Assembly: GCA_002839315.1 (NCBI GenBank)
Contig: PGXV01000006.1
Coordinates: 187,176-251,175, forward strand
Length of the DNA: 64,000 nt
Reading direction: 5' to 3'
DNA from: Spirochaetae bacterium HGW-Spirochaetae-3
GTDB taxonomy: Bacteria; Spirochaetota; Spirochaetia; Treponematales; UBA12059
Positions 9,535-17,508 of the stretch are shown here, piece by piece. A program made the position numbers and the translations under genes. Each line of letters starts with the position of its first letter. Positions within the stretch are counted from its first letter, which is position 1. The notes below the pieces were generated by a model, which did no database searches, was not told the DNA's origin, and was given only the letters and a program-made list of their open reading frames with translations.

Positions 9535-11364
9535 ATGAAAAAGTACGGTCGGCTTTTCCGCTTGACGGTCGCCATCGCTAGTCTGCTCATGGTAGCGGCG
9601 AGCGCCGCCGCCTTCGTCTATTTCAGGGATACCGGCGTCTCGCCGTTCCGGCCCCTGGCGGTCGTAGGCGCGTCCGGAGCGGTATTCGCGTCGCTGGCCT
9701 TCCTGATCGTCGGTCGGGCGGCACGGTTATTGTCCGCCGGGATTCCGGAAGGACTCGATGAGGAGGAATCCCTGATGTCGTCGCTCGAGGCGATCGGGAA
9801 TATCCCGCTTCGGTCCCTGTCGCGCTTCCTCCTCATCGCGACGCTGTTCTTGGCGGGCCTATTCTTCGGAGCGGACGGTATCGGGTTGCGCCACGGCATC
9901 CGCGGCATGCTTTTCGCGTATATGCTTTCGATCGGCATGGTTTCCGGCGCGGCTATCTTCGTGTTCTCCGACAAGCTGGTGTCCCAGAGGCTCCTCGCGC
10001 AGAGGCTCGCGCGCTATCCGTCCGTACTCAGGGTATCCCGACAGCAACGCAAGACGCTGATAATCCCCTCGTTCATGAGCCTCATGTCGATGCTGTTCGC
10101 GTTCACGTCCTCGGCCATCTTCTCGGGAATAAGCGTCGTGGCGCTTTCGGCCCTGTTCTTCGCCGTCGTACTGTTCCTCGTCGTCATATGGAATTCGGGG
10201 ACGGCGCTCCTCTATCGTTCAATCATCTCACAGTTCGAGGTGCTGTCCTCGTCGGAGAAGGACCTTACGAAACGTATATTCATCGGGGCGGTGGACGAGC
10301 TCGGGACGATATCGGGCATGGTCAACGCTTTCTGCGTTTCCCTGGGGGAGAGCGTCTCCGGGTTGAAAACGGCCCAGGCGACCCTCAACGAACTGGGGGC
10401 CGGACTAAGCGCGACCGCCGACGAGACGGCGGCCAAGGTCGCGCGGATAGCCGAGAACGTTTCCGCGGTCAGGGCGCGGACCCGATCGCAGGCCGGGAGC
10501 GTGCAGGAGTCGTCGGGGGCGGTAGAGCAGATAGCCAAGAATATTGAGTCGCTTGACCGGCTTATTACCGAGCAGGCGGCGAGCGTTACCGAGGCCTCAG
10601 CCTCGATCGAGGAGATGGTCGGCAACATCGCGTCCATCTCCTCCTCGATGAACATGATGTCCGGGCAGTTCGGCGAGCTGCTCAAGTCCGTGGACGAGGG
10701 AGAGAAGACCCAGCTCAAGGCTCGCGACCGTATACTCCAGATCTCCGAGCGCTCGGCGTCGTTGCTGGAGGCGAACAAGGTCATAGCCGCGATAGCCTCG
10801 CAGACCAACCTGCTTGCCATGAACGCGGCCATAGAGGCGGCGCACGCCGGCGAGGCCGGACAGGGCTTCTCGGTCGTGGCGGACGAGATACGCAGGCTGG
10901 CCGAGACCTCGTCCGGGCAGTCGCGCGCTATAAAGACCGACCTGGCCGAGGTCCAGGCTGCCATCGAGGAAGTAGTCGTCTCATCCGCCGAGTCCAGCGA
11001 GTCCTTTTCCAGGATAGCGGCGCGTATAGGCCAGACGGACGCGCTCGTAAAGGAAGTCAGCCTCGCCATGGAAGAGCAGAAGGAAGGGACGTCCCAGGTC
11101 TTGCAGGCCCTGCAATCCATGAACGATATAACCTCGGAGGTGAAGAGCGGCTCTACGGAGATGAGCGAGGGCAACAACACCGTGCTCGCCGAGATGGCTC
11201 GGCTCCAGGCCTCGACCGCGGAGATAGAGGAGAGCGTAGACGCGATGTCCGTAGAGGCCCGCGACCTTAAGGAGGGCGCCGCCCGGGTATCGGAGTTCTC
11301 CCGCGGGACGCGGGAGACGATCCGTCGGATGGACGAGGAACTAGGCCGATTCAGGACCGAATAA
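9535..11364 (+). CDS. Methyl-accepting chemotaxis protein with six-helix membrane sensor
   Basis: A 609-residue chemoreceptor. Instead of a periplasmic ligand domain between two helices, the N-terminal 225 residues hold about six transmembrane helices (near 8-30, 38-60, 97-113, 124-144, 175-197 and 201-220), so any signal is probably sensed in or at the membrane. The long cytoplasmic coiled coil follows, with the highly conserved hairpin tip around [19 protein letters not shown], which binds CheA and CheW. There is no CheB/CheR-tethering pentapeptide at the C-terminus. GGAG lies 7 bases before the ATG at 9535; another ATG at 9531 is out of frame. It is monocistronic. Confidence 0.93.
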   Translation: MKKYGRLFRLTVAIASLLMVAASAAAFVYFRDTGVSPFRPLAVVGASGAVFASLAFLIVGRAARLLSAGIPEGLDEEESLMSSLEAIGNIPLRSLSRFLLIATLFLAGLFFGADGIGLRHGIRGMLFAYMLSIGMVSGAAIFVFSDKLVSQRLLAQRLARYPSVLRVSRQQRKTLIIPSFMSLMSMLFAFTSSAIFSGISVVALSALFFAVVLFLVVIWNSGTALLYRSIISQFEVLSSSEKDLTKRIFIGAVDELGTISGMVNAFCVSLGESVSGLKTAQATLNELGAGLSATADETAAKVARIAENVSAVRARTRSQAGSVQESSGAVEQIAKNIESLDRLITEQAASVTEASASIEEMVGNIASISSSMNMMSGQFGELLKSVDEGEKTQLKARDRILQISERSASLLEANKVIAAIASQTNLLAMNAAIEAAHAGEAGQGFSVVADEIRRLAETSSGQSRAIKTDLAEVQAAIEEVVVSSAESSESFSRIAARIGQTDALVKEVSLAMEEQKEGTSQVLQALQSMNDITSEVKSGSTEMSEGNNTVLAEMARLQASTAEIEESVDAMSVEARDLKEGAARVSEFSRGTRETIRRMDEELGRFRTE

Positions 11365-11856
11365 TCATTCGCTCAGCGAGAAGCGCAGCCCGCCCAGGGC
11401 CCTCGTGCCGGTGGATACGTAGTCGGGACCGCCGAAGAGCAGGTCCTGTTCCAGTCCGATGAACAGCTCCATGAACGGGTGTACCCTGACGGATCCCTCG
11501 AGCCCCAGGTACGGACCGAGCCTGAACGAATCCGGATTGAACGTGAATACCGGCTCGAGTCCGATGGAGCAATGGAACCCTACCGGTTCAGAGCCGAAGG
11601 AGAACCGTACGCCGCCCTGGAGCGGTACCGCCATGAAGGCCCCGTCCGCGGCGGGGCGTACCGCGTAGGCGACCTTGGCCTCGAACGACAGCCCCTCCTG
11701 CAACGGCATTACTACGCCGAGCCCGGTCTCGAGCGCCGTATTGGAATACTCGAAGAAGTTGGCGCCCAGGCTGACGCCGTACGTGGTGACCTGCGCGAAC
11801 GCTCGGGCGCCCATGGCCGCGAGCAGGGCCAGGACGATGAATACGTGCTTTCTCAT
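11365..11856 (-). CDS. Small secreted or outer-membrane beta-barrel candidate
   Basis: A 163-residue protein with a clear signal peptide (MRKHVFIVLALLAAMGARAFA). The mature part is made of alternating hydrophobic/polar stretches rich in Gly and aromatic residues (for example YGVSLGANFFEYSN and FRLGPYLGLEGSVRVHPF), as in small 8-strand outer-membrane barrels. No family is recognised. It is the last gene of a leftward group, 68 bases downstream of the TIGR03915-type gene, and may have its own promoter in that gap. A soluble periplasmic beta protein is the alternative. Confidence 0.6.
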   Translation of the reverse strand: MRKHVFIVLALLAAMGARAFAQVTTYGVSLGANFFEYSNTALETGLGVVMPLQEGLSFEAKVAYAVRPAADGAFMAVPLQGGVRFSFGSEPVGFHCSIGLEPVFTFNPDSFRLGPYLGLEGSVRVHPFMELFIGLEQDLLFGGPDYVSTGTRALGGLRFSLSE

Positions 11857-11924
11857 GATGAACCTCCCAAGTGCTATTGCCTTTATCCATTATCGACCCG
11901 ATAGGCGCTTTACTGGAAACAAAG

Positions 11925-12713
11925 CTACCCGTTCATCTCGACGAGCAGGCTCCAGTACTTCTTCGGCATCTTGGACATCTGCAAGCGGGGATTGGTCCTG
12001 GCCTCGATGGAGACGGCGTCGAAATAGAGTCTCCAGAGCAGTCGGACCTCGCGTTCGCGTCCCGAGTACGCTCCGCCGGCCGGCTCGGGCGGCGGAGCGA
12101 AGACGAATCCCTCGACGAGACTCCATCGGCCGTTCGGCTCGTGCATCGCCGCGCTACCGCGGCGGAGGTCGTGCAGCGCGAATCGCATCGTCCCGAAGCG
12201 GGCCGCGAAATGATCGGAGATCAGCGGCAGTATGTCGCAGTCAGGCTCCAGGGGCGCGTACCACGAACCGTCGGACAGCTCGGCGAAGCGGACGAGGCCA
12301 GCCATCCGCTCGGCTTCCCTGCGGGCCCTGTTGGCCGCCTTGTCCACCGCGAGCATGACGGGATCTCCCAGATCGCCGAGCGCCTTAGAGCCTTCGGCGC
12401 GAAGCCGCCGCATCGCGGCCGCTACGTCGCGTCTCGCGTCGGGCAATTCGGACAGGAAGGCCTCGAGCAGGATGCGCATGGCATCCGGGCCGGCGCGGCG
12501 GGTGAGCCTGTCCCATAGCGCGGCCGCCCTGGCGTCGTCCCTGGCTACCGCGATACGCATCTCGAAAAGGCCTTCCGGCGACCTGCCTTCGACGACTCGC
12601 GGCGCCGGAAACGGCGCGTTGAGCGCCTCAGCGCAGGCGCACAGGAATCCGGGGAGGCTTCCGTCGTGGGACAGCGTCGCGTCGCCGTCCTCGTACGCTC
12701 TTGTCTCAGGCAT
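11925..12713 (-). CDS. TIGR03915-family putative DNA metabolism/repair protein
   Basis: A 262-residue protein matching the family that travels with a dedicated radical-SAM protein and is thought to act in DNA repair or modification. Recognisable features are the N-terminal DGSLPGFLCACAEAL, the middle FAELSDGSWYAPLEPDCDIL, and the C-terminal DUF4130-like end with MPKKYWSLLVEM. The start codon lies inside the end of the radical-SAM gene (8-base overlap), so the two are translated together. The biochemical role of this family is not established; the pairing is the main clue. Confidence 0.8.
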   Translation of the reverse strand: MPETRAYEDGDATLSHDGSLPGFLCACAEALNAPFPAPRVVEGRSPEGLFEMRIAVARDDARAAALWDRLTRRAGPDAMRILLEAFLSELPDARRDVAAAMRRLRAEGSKALGDLGDPVMLAVDKAANRARREAERMAGLVRFAELSDGSWYAPLEPDCDILPLISDHFAARFGTMRFALHDLRRGSAAMHEPNGRWSLVEGFVFAPPPEPAGGAYSGREREVRLLWRLYFDAVSIEARTNPRLQMSKMPKKYWSLLVEMNG

Positions 12714-14130
12714 GGTCGCCTTCCCAATCGAGCTCTAGCTGAAGCGGGGCGAGCATGGCGCGCGCGCCGTCCGTAAGCGCCGCGCGGGCGTACGACGCGT
12801 CGGGCGATGCGCGTCTGGCGGTATCCGGTACGTTCGGCGCGACGCCCGAGCAGGTTACGAAGAAGGCCGCTCGCTTCATGACGACGCCGAGCGATCTCAA
12901 TGATTCCGGCTTGAGCCTGGCGTGCGCGCGCGCCTTGACGATCCTCGACGCCGATCGCGGCCCGATGCCCGGCACGCGTAGTAGTTCCAGGTAATCGGCA
13001 CGGTTCACGTCCACCGGGAATCTGCCGAGGTTGCGTAGCGCCCATGCGCACTTCGGATCGAGGTCCTGGTCGAGGTCGGGGCGCTCCGGGCTCAGGATCT
13101 CGTCCGCGCGGAAGCCGTAGAACCGGAATAGCCAGTCGGCCTGATAGAGCCTGTGCTCTCGCAGGAGGGGAGGGCCGGGCAGGACCGGTACGCGGGTATC
13201 CGTTCCCGCGGGCACGAAGGCCGAGTAGTAGACTCGCCTGACGTCGTAAGCCAGGTAGAGATTCTCGGCGAGCGTCAGGATGGCGGCGTCGGACTCCGGG
13301 CTGGCGCCGACGACGAGCTGGGTCGTCTGGCCGGCGGGCAGAACGGCGGAGGCGGGATCGCGGCGACGATCCTTGCGGGCGGCCATCACCGAGCGCCGGG
13401 ATTCGGCGGCCGGCCCGATATCGTAGGCGGGAGTCGGTTCGGCCGCCGAGCCGGAGACGGCGGGCAGGTCTTTCCACGCGGGTTCCGCCGCGGCCGGCAG
13501 GGAGCGCCGCTCAGGCAGTAGCCTCCTGGGCTCGAAGCCGCTCGCGCGGGCGAGCGTGCGCATCACGCCGAAGATAGCCTTGGGAGTCTTGTCGGGGGCG
13601 ACGCGCTCGAGGCTCGCCGCGCTGGGAAGCTCTATATTGACCGAGACCCGGTCCGCCCAGCGCGCCGCCTCGGTGACGAGCTCGGACGCGGCGCCGGGGA
13701 TAGCCTTCAGGTGCAGGTAGCCGTTCCATCGTTCCTGGACGCGCAACGTCCTGGCGACGCCTATCAGGCGTTCCATCGTAGCGTCCGGGCAGCCGACGAC
13801 GCCCGACGACAGGAATACTCCCTCTATATAGTTGCGCTTATAGAAATCCATGACGAGCCGAACCAGTTCTCCGGGCTCGAACCCGGCTCGCGGTACGTCG
13901 TTGGAGCGGCGGTTGACGCAGTATGCGCAGTCGTAGGTGCAGGCGTTCGAAAGGAGTACCTTGAGTAGCGATACGCATCGGCCGTCAGCCGACCAAGAAT
14001 GGCATATGCCGCCTACCGCGCCGTTACCGATACCTCCGGGCTGCGCCGGCCTCGCGCTGCCCGACGACGAGCACGAGGCGTCGTATTTAGCGGCGTCAGC
14101 AAGGATTTCGAGTTTTCTTTCGGTATCCAT
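12706..14130 (-). CDS. Putative DNA modification/repair radical SAM protein (TIGR03916-like)
   Basis: A 474-residue radical-SAM enzyme. The 4Fe-4S-binding motif CTYDCAYC lies near residue 70, preceded by GGICHSWSADGRCVSLLKVL. A helix-hairpin-helix DNA-binding motif (LRVPGIGPRSASRIVKARAH) follows at about 360-380. This arrangement fits the family linked to uracil-DNA-glycosylase-like proteins, whose role in DNA repair is inferred and not proven. I chose the ATG at 14130 with GGGGGA upstream; an alternative ATG at 14151 adds 7 residues. It overlaps the TIGR03915-type gene by 8 bases and follows the orphan gene at 14175 closely. Confidence 0.83.
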   Translation of the reverse strand: MDTERKLEILADAAKYDASCSSSGSARPAQPGGIGNGAVGGICHSWSADGRCVSLLKVLLSNACTYDCAYCVNRRSNDVPRAGFEPGELVRLVMDFYKRNYIEGVFLSSGVVGCPDATMERLIGVARTLRVQERWNGYLHLKAIPGAASELVTEAARWADRVSVNIELPSAASLERVAPDKTPKAIFGVMRTLARASGFEPRRLLPERRSLPAAAEPAWKDLPAVSGSAAEPTPAYDIGPAAESRRSVMAARKDRRRDPASAVLPAGQTTQLVVGASPESDAAILTLAENLYLAYDVRRVYYSAFVPAGTDTRVPVLPGPPLLREHRLYQADWLFRFYGFRADEILSPERPDLDQDLDPKCAWALRNLGRFPVDVNRADYLELLRVPGIGPRSASRIVKARAHARLKPESLRSLGVVMKRAAFFVTCSGVAPNVPDTARRASPDASYARAALTDGARAMLAPLQLELDWEGDHA

Positions 14131-14174
14131 GGCGTCCGTCCCCCGGAGCATGGTACTATACGGATGTTAAGCGG

Positions 14175-15683
14175 TCAAGGTTCCCGACGGTATCGTTTTA
14201 AATCGGCGGCCGGCATGCCCATCGCGGGGAGGGCGAGGAGCAGGCGGCCCTCGACGATCCTGGCCATGCGGGAACCGATGGCGTTGAACGAGAAGAACGC
14301 TAGGTCTGACCAGGAATACGGAACGCGTATACGGTATTGGGAGTCGTCCCGATGTATCGTCTCGTAGCGGAAGCCTTCCGGAAAGGCCGCGAGGTCGGCC
14401 GACCTGCCTTCCATCACCCTGTCGTTGGAGTGCGAAAGGATACGGGACCGAAGCGTCCGGTATCGTTCCGCCTCGCTCGGCAGAAGGAGCCCGCCGTCCA
14501 GTATCATCGCGTCGAAGTCGTTGCGGAAGCCGTCGCCCCCGATATCCACGAGCCTTTGGAACCGAGTGCCTGACATCCAAGAGTAGTCCACCTCGACGCC
14601 GTAGGCCCCGATGCGCGTCTGTATCAGCTCCTGCAGGTGAAGCATCAGCTTGTGCGCGTTCCGGAGGAATCGATAGTCGGGATCGACTCCGTCCTTCTTC
14701 CTCGGCGCGTCGAATCCTATCGCCTCGAGACCGTGCCCGTGGCCGCGCATGGCGCACACGTAGTCGTAGACGCGGTTGACGAAGTACTTCATCGAGAAGA
14801 ACCACTCGGGCGGCGAGACGAAGAGCCCGAGCGGGAAACGCCTGCGGCAGTACAGGCTGAACGCCCGGCTCCCGATTACCGTCTGAACCTGTACCCTGTC
14901 GCACGTTCCGTCCAGGCCTATGGTAAGCGGCGCCGCGTCGGCCCGTATCTTCGCGAAAGTCGGCTTGCCCGAACCCAGGCCGAGGAAATGCTCGAACAGT
15001 ACCGCGTCGGGAAGCCGCCTGATCGGCGCGAATACTCGTTCCCGTATGTCCGGGTGGTCCTTTATCACGCGGATGCTGCGCTCGTTCGTCCTGTAGAATA
15101 GCGCGGCCTCGAAACGCTTGCGCTCGTCTTTATCCGTAAGCGCGCCGATCACCGACGACTCCCGCAACAGGGTGTAGTCGGGATGCAGGTCCAGCACGAT
15201 ACCGAAACGGCGGTGCAGCTCGCCCCGCAGCTCCGCGAGACCTCGCGACAATTCGGAGAACCCATGAGCGGGCAGGGCGTCGTCGACTATGATGTTGAGG
15301 TCGACGTCGGTCGCGTGCTGCGCGCCTAAGTCGTTATAGGTGGAGAAGAGCCGGCCTAAGCCGAATACGAACGTAGCCTCGACGACGCGGGGATTGAGGC
15401 TTCCGAGGAAGACGCGCCGTATCCAGTTCTCGACGGCGAATCGGTTCAGGTCCTTGCGAGGATACAGGTAGTCGTCGGCGACGGACGACGGGTCCAGTCG
15501 ATGGATGCCGGGATCCATGATCGCCCTGTTGCGCTTGGCATAGGTCTTCTCGATGAGGCTCGCCATCTCGGAAGGGCCCGCTCCGGCCGATGCGCGAAAA
15601 TCGAGATCCCGCTCGAGGGCGCCGTATTCCGGGTCTCGATAGTCGAAGGTCGCTGCTGGAGCCGTCACGGGCGATGTAATCAT
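14175..15683 (-). CDS. Orphan protein with nucleotidyltransferase-like acidic motif
   Basis: A 502-residue protein I cannot assign to a named family. Around residue 110-135 it has GLGRLFSTYNDLGAQHATDV followed by DLNIIVDD, reminiscent of the G-S/T-x(n)-DxD signature of the polymerase-beta-like nucleotidyltransferase superfamily (as in GlnD/DUF294 proteins). A third acidic residue may be in GIVLDLHPDYTLL. It is predicted soluble, with no signal peptide. It ends 45 bases before the radical-SAM repair gene and could be cotranscribed with it, but the shared function is a guess. No strong ribosome site precedes the ATG at 15683. Confidence 0.5.
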   Translation of the reverse strand: MITSPVTAPAATFDYRDPEYGALERDLDFRASAGAGPSEMASLIEKTYAKRNRAIMDPGIHRLDPSSVADDYLYPRKDLNRFAVENWIRRVFLGSLNPRVVEATFVFGLGRLFSTYNDLGAQHATDVDLNIIVDDALPAHGFSELSRGLAELRGELHRRFGIVLDLHPDYTLLRESSVIGALTDKDERKRFEAALFYRTNERSIRVIKDHPDIRERVFAPIRRLPDAVLFEHFLGLGSGKPTFAKIRADAAPLTIGLDGTCDRVQVQTVIGSRAFSLYCRRRFPLGLFVSPPEWFFSMKYFVNRVYDYVCAMRGHGHGLEAIGFDAPRKKDGVDPDYRFLRNAHKLMLHLQELIQTRIGAYGVEVDYSWMSGTRFQRLVDIGGDGFRNDFDAMILDGGLLLPSEAERYRTLRSRILSHSNDRVMEGRSADLAAFPEGFRYETIHRDDSQYRIRVPYSWSDLAFFSFNAIGSRMARIVEGRLLLALPAMGMPAADLKRYRREP

Positions 15684-15810
15684 TCTCGGGGAATCCTCGG
15701 TGTCAGGGTATTACGGTATCCCGCCCGTGAAGGCGCGTCCCGGCCGTATTCTGCGCCCTATTCTGGCCGAGGGTCAATATAATTCTTGCGCTTTAGTGGT
15801 TGAAAGGCAC

Positions 15811-15840
15811 TTGACGCGCTTGCGGCGTTGTTGTTATCGT
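15811..15840 (+). promoter_or_regulatory. Candidate promoter of the argG leader transcript
   Basis: TTGACG at 15811-15816 and TATCGT at 15835-15840 are 18 bases apart (5/6 and 4/6 of the sigma-70 consensus). Transcription would start near 15847, about 350 bases upstream of argG and just ahead of the small leader frame, leaving a long untranslated leader. Confidence 0.45.
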
Positions 15841-15870
15841 CCGAAGTAACAAATAGATGGAGGGTGTACC

Positions 15871-16002
15871 ATGCAGAAGGTGCCGATCGTTTTATCACCG
15901 CAAGGCGCGTGTTGTCTTTCAATCTCGCTATCGACTCCCGTCGTAACCGCTTCCTCGTCCTCCGTATCTCCCCGCCTCCGTCTACGCCTTCGTCGTCGCT
16001 AA
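15871..16002 (+). CDS. Possible 43-residue arginine-rich leader peptide upstream of argG
   Basis: An ATG at 15871 has GGAGGG 6 bases upstream and opens a 43-codon frame. The last ten residues are PRLRLRLRRR before TAA, so six of the last nine codons are arginine. It lies about 190 bases upstream of argG, with possible hairpins in between. This is the layout expected of a leader peptide whose translation senses charged arginyl-tRNA and controls argGH. Against it, GTC/CGT-rich sequence in this genome often gives arginine runs in non-coding frames, and no terminator with a T-run is visible, so the peptide may be chance. Confidence 0.4.
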   Translation: MQKVPIVLSPQGACCLSISLSTPVVTASSSSVSPRLRLRLRRR

Positions 16003-16196
16003 TACCCCCGTTCCCCCCTCAGTCATAAGTAATGGATCGCGGACCCGCAAGGGCCCTGATCAAGCATAGCCGTATCGCCAGCGTCGCGCCGTAGGCTCGA
16101 TGGATTCCGGCGCCTGGCGTATATCCCGCGCTTTCGTTCGTTCCCGTATCGGGATCGCGCGACGGTGACGGGCGGTATTCACGTAAGGAGAACCAT

Positions 16197-17507
16197 ATGA
16201 AGAAGATAGCGCTCGCGTATTCAGGCGGACTCGATACTACCGTCATCGTCCCCTGGCTCAAGGAAAACTACGACTGCGAGGTCGTCGCCATCTGCGGCGA
16301 CGTCGGGCAGGCCTGCGATTGGGTAGGGCTGCAGAAGAAGGCGATCGCCTCCGGCGCGTCGAAGCTGATAGTCAACGACCTCAAGAAGGAATTCGTCGAG
16401 GAAACGCTATGGTCCCTCGTAAAGGCCGGATCCCTGTACGAAGGCCGCTACCTTCTGGGTACCGCCGCCGCGCGGCCCCTGATCGCCAAGGCGCTGGCCG
16501 AGACGGCTATGGCCGAGGGCTGCTCGGCCATTGCGCACGGCTGCACGGGAAAGGGAAACGACCAGGTCCGTTTCGAGATGGGTATCAAGGCGTTCGCTCC
16601 CGATATGGAGATAATCGCGCCCTGGCGGATCTGGGACATGGGAAGCAGGGAGGAGGAAGTCGCCTACCTCGAGGCCAGGGGCATTCCCGTGCCGTTCAAG
16701 AAGGGCGACTCGTATAGTCGCGACGATAATCTCTGGCACGTCAGCCACGAGGGCCTGGACCTTGAAGATCCGATGAATGAGCCTATACTTGAAGGTATGC
16801 TCAAGATGTGCGTACCCCCAGAGAAGGCCCCGGACGCCCCTGAATACGTGGAGTTGCAGTTCGAAGGCGGCGTTCCCGTCGCGATCGACGGCGTGAAGAT
16901 GGACGGCGTGTCCCTCGTCGCCAGGCTCAACGTCCTCGGAGGCAAGCACGGCGTCGGCATCCTCGACATGGTGGAGAACCGTGTCGTCGGCATGAAGAGC
17001 CGAGGCGTCTACGAGACGCCGGCGGGCGCCATCATCATGGAGGCGCATCAGAAGCTCGAGCAGCTGTGCCTGGACAGGAAGGCCATGTCGTTCAAGGCGA
17101 CGGTGGCGCAGCGCTTCGCGGAGCTGATGTACGAGGGCGAATGGTATTCGCCGCTGATGGAAGCGGTCAACGCGTTCGTCGATTCCACCCAGAAGAGCGT
17201 GAGCGGTACCGTCAAGCTAAAGCTATGGAAGGGCAGTCTCGCCTGCGCCGGCATGAGCTCGCCCTATTCGCTATACGACCACTCGCTGGCCAGCTTCGCG
17301 ACGGGACCGCTGTTCGATCACCATGACGCTACCGGGTTCATCAACCTGTATTCACTGCCGGTCAAGGCCAGGGGCCTGATGAAGGCCAGGCTGGCCTCGG
17401 AGTCGGCGAAGGCCGCGGCCGCGGCCGCCACGGTCGTGGATCCGAAACAATCGCATGGCTCGGGCGGATCCGGGCTCGTCGCCGCCAAGGTAGCGGCGGC
17501 CTACTAG
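16197..17507 (+). CDS. argG: Argininosuccinate synthase
   Basis: A 436-residue enzyme that joins citrulline and aspartate with ATP to give argininosuccinate, the penultimate step of arginine synthesis. The N-terminal PP-loop ATP-pyrophosphatase motif AYSGGLDTTV is at residues 7-16, and conserved stretches such as AHGCTGKGNDQVRFE and PWRIWDMGSREEE follow. The C-terminal end is a little long and Ala/Ser-rich (about 40 residues). AAGGAG lies upstream of the ATG. argH begins 1 base after its stop. A long leader with a possible Arg-rich peptide precedes it. Confidence 0.97.
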   Translation: MKKIALAYSGGLDTTVIVPWLKENYDCEVVAICGDVGQACDWVGLQKKAIASGASKLIVNDLKKEFVEETLWSLVKAGSLYEGRYLLGTAAARPLIAKALAETAMAEGCSAIAHGCTGKGNDQVRFEMGIKAFAPDMEIIAPWRIWDMGSREEEVAYLEARGIPVPFKKGDSYSRDDNLWHVSHEGLDLEDPMNEPILEGMLKMCVPPEKAPDAPEYVELQFEGGVPVAIDGVKMDGVSLVARLNVLGGKHGVGILDMVENRVVGMKSRGVYETPAGAIIMEAHQKLEQLCLDRKAMSFKATVAQRFAELMYEGEWYSPLMEAVNAFVDSTQKSVSGTVKLKLWKGSLACAGMSSPYSLYDHSLASFATGPLFDHHDATGFINLYSLPVKARGLMKARLASESAKAAAAAATVVDPKQSHGSGGSGLVAAKVAAAY

Positions 17508-17508
17508 G

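Larger units (their letters stand above)
15684..16196. other. 513-base intergenic region between the orphan gene and argG
   Basis: This is the longest stretch without a long gene. It holds a candidate rightward promoter (15811-15840), a 43-codon open frame with a good ribosome site (15871-16002) and two possible hairpins before argG. The first is at 16035-16061 (GATC-based stem closing on CCC-GCAA-GGG). The second is at 16142-16154 (TCCCG-TAT-CGGGA). The argG ribosome site AAGGAG is at 16184-16189. I see no T-run that would make an intrinsic terminator, and no tRNA or T-box signature. Confidence 0.6.

Noticed and set aside
15828-16028. 66-codon frame upstream of argG (MLLSSEVTNRW...) as a gene
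   Set aside because: It is in a different frame from the candidate leader peptide, has no ribosome site, and starts upstream of the predicted transcription start. The 43-codon frame at 15871 fits the signals better.
16035-16061. Attenuator terminator before argG
   Set aside because: The GATC-based hairpin is plausible but no T-run follows it, so I list it only as a possible hairpin.
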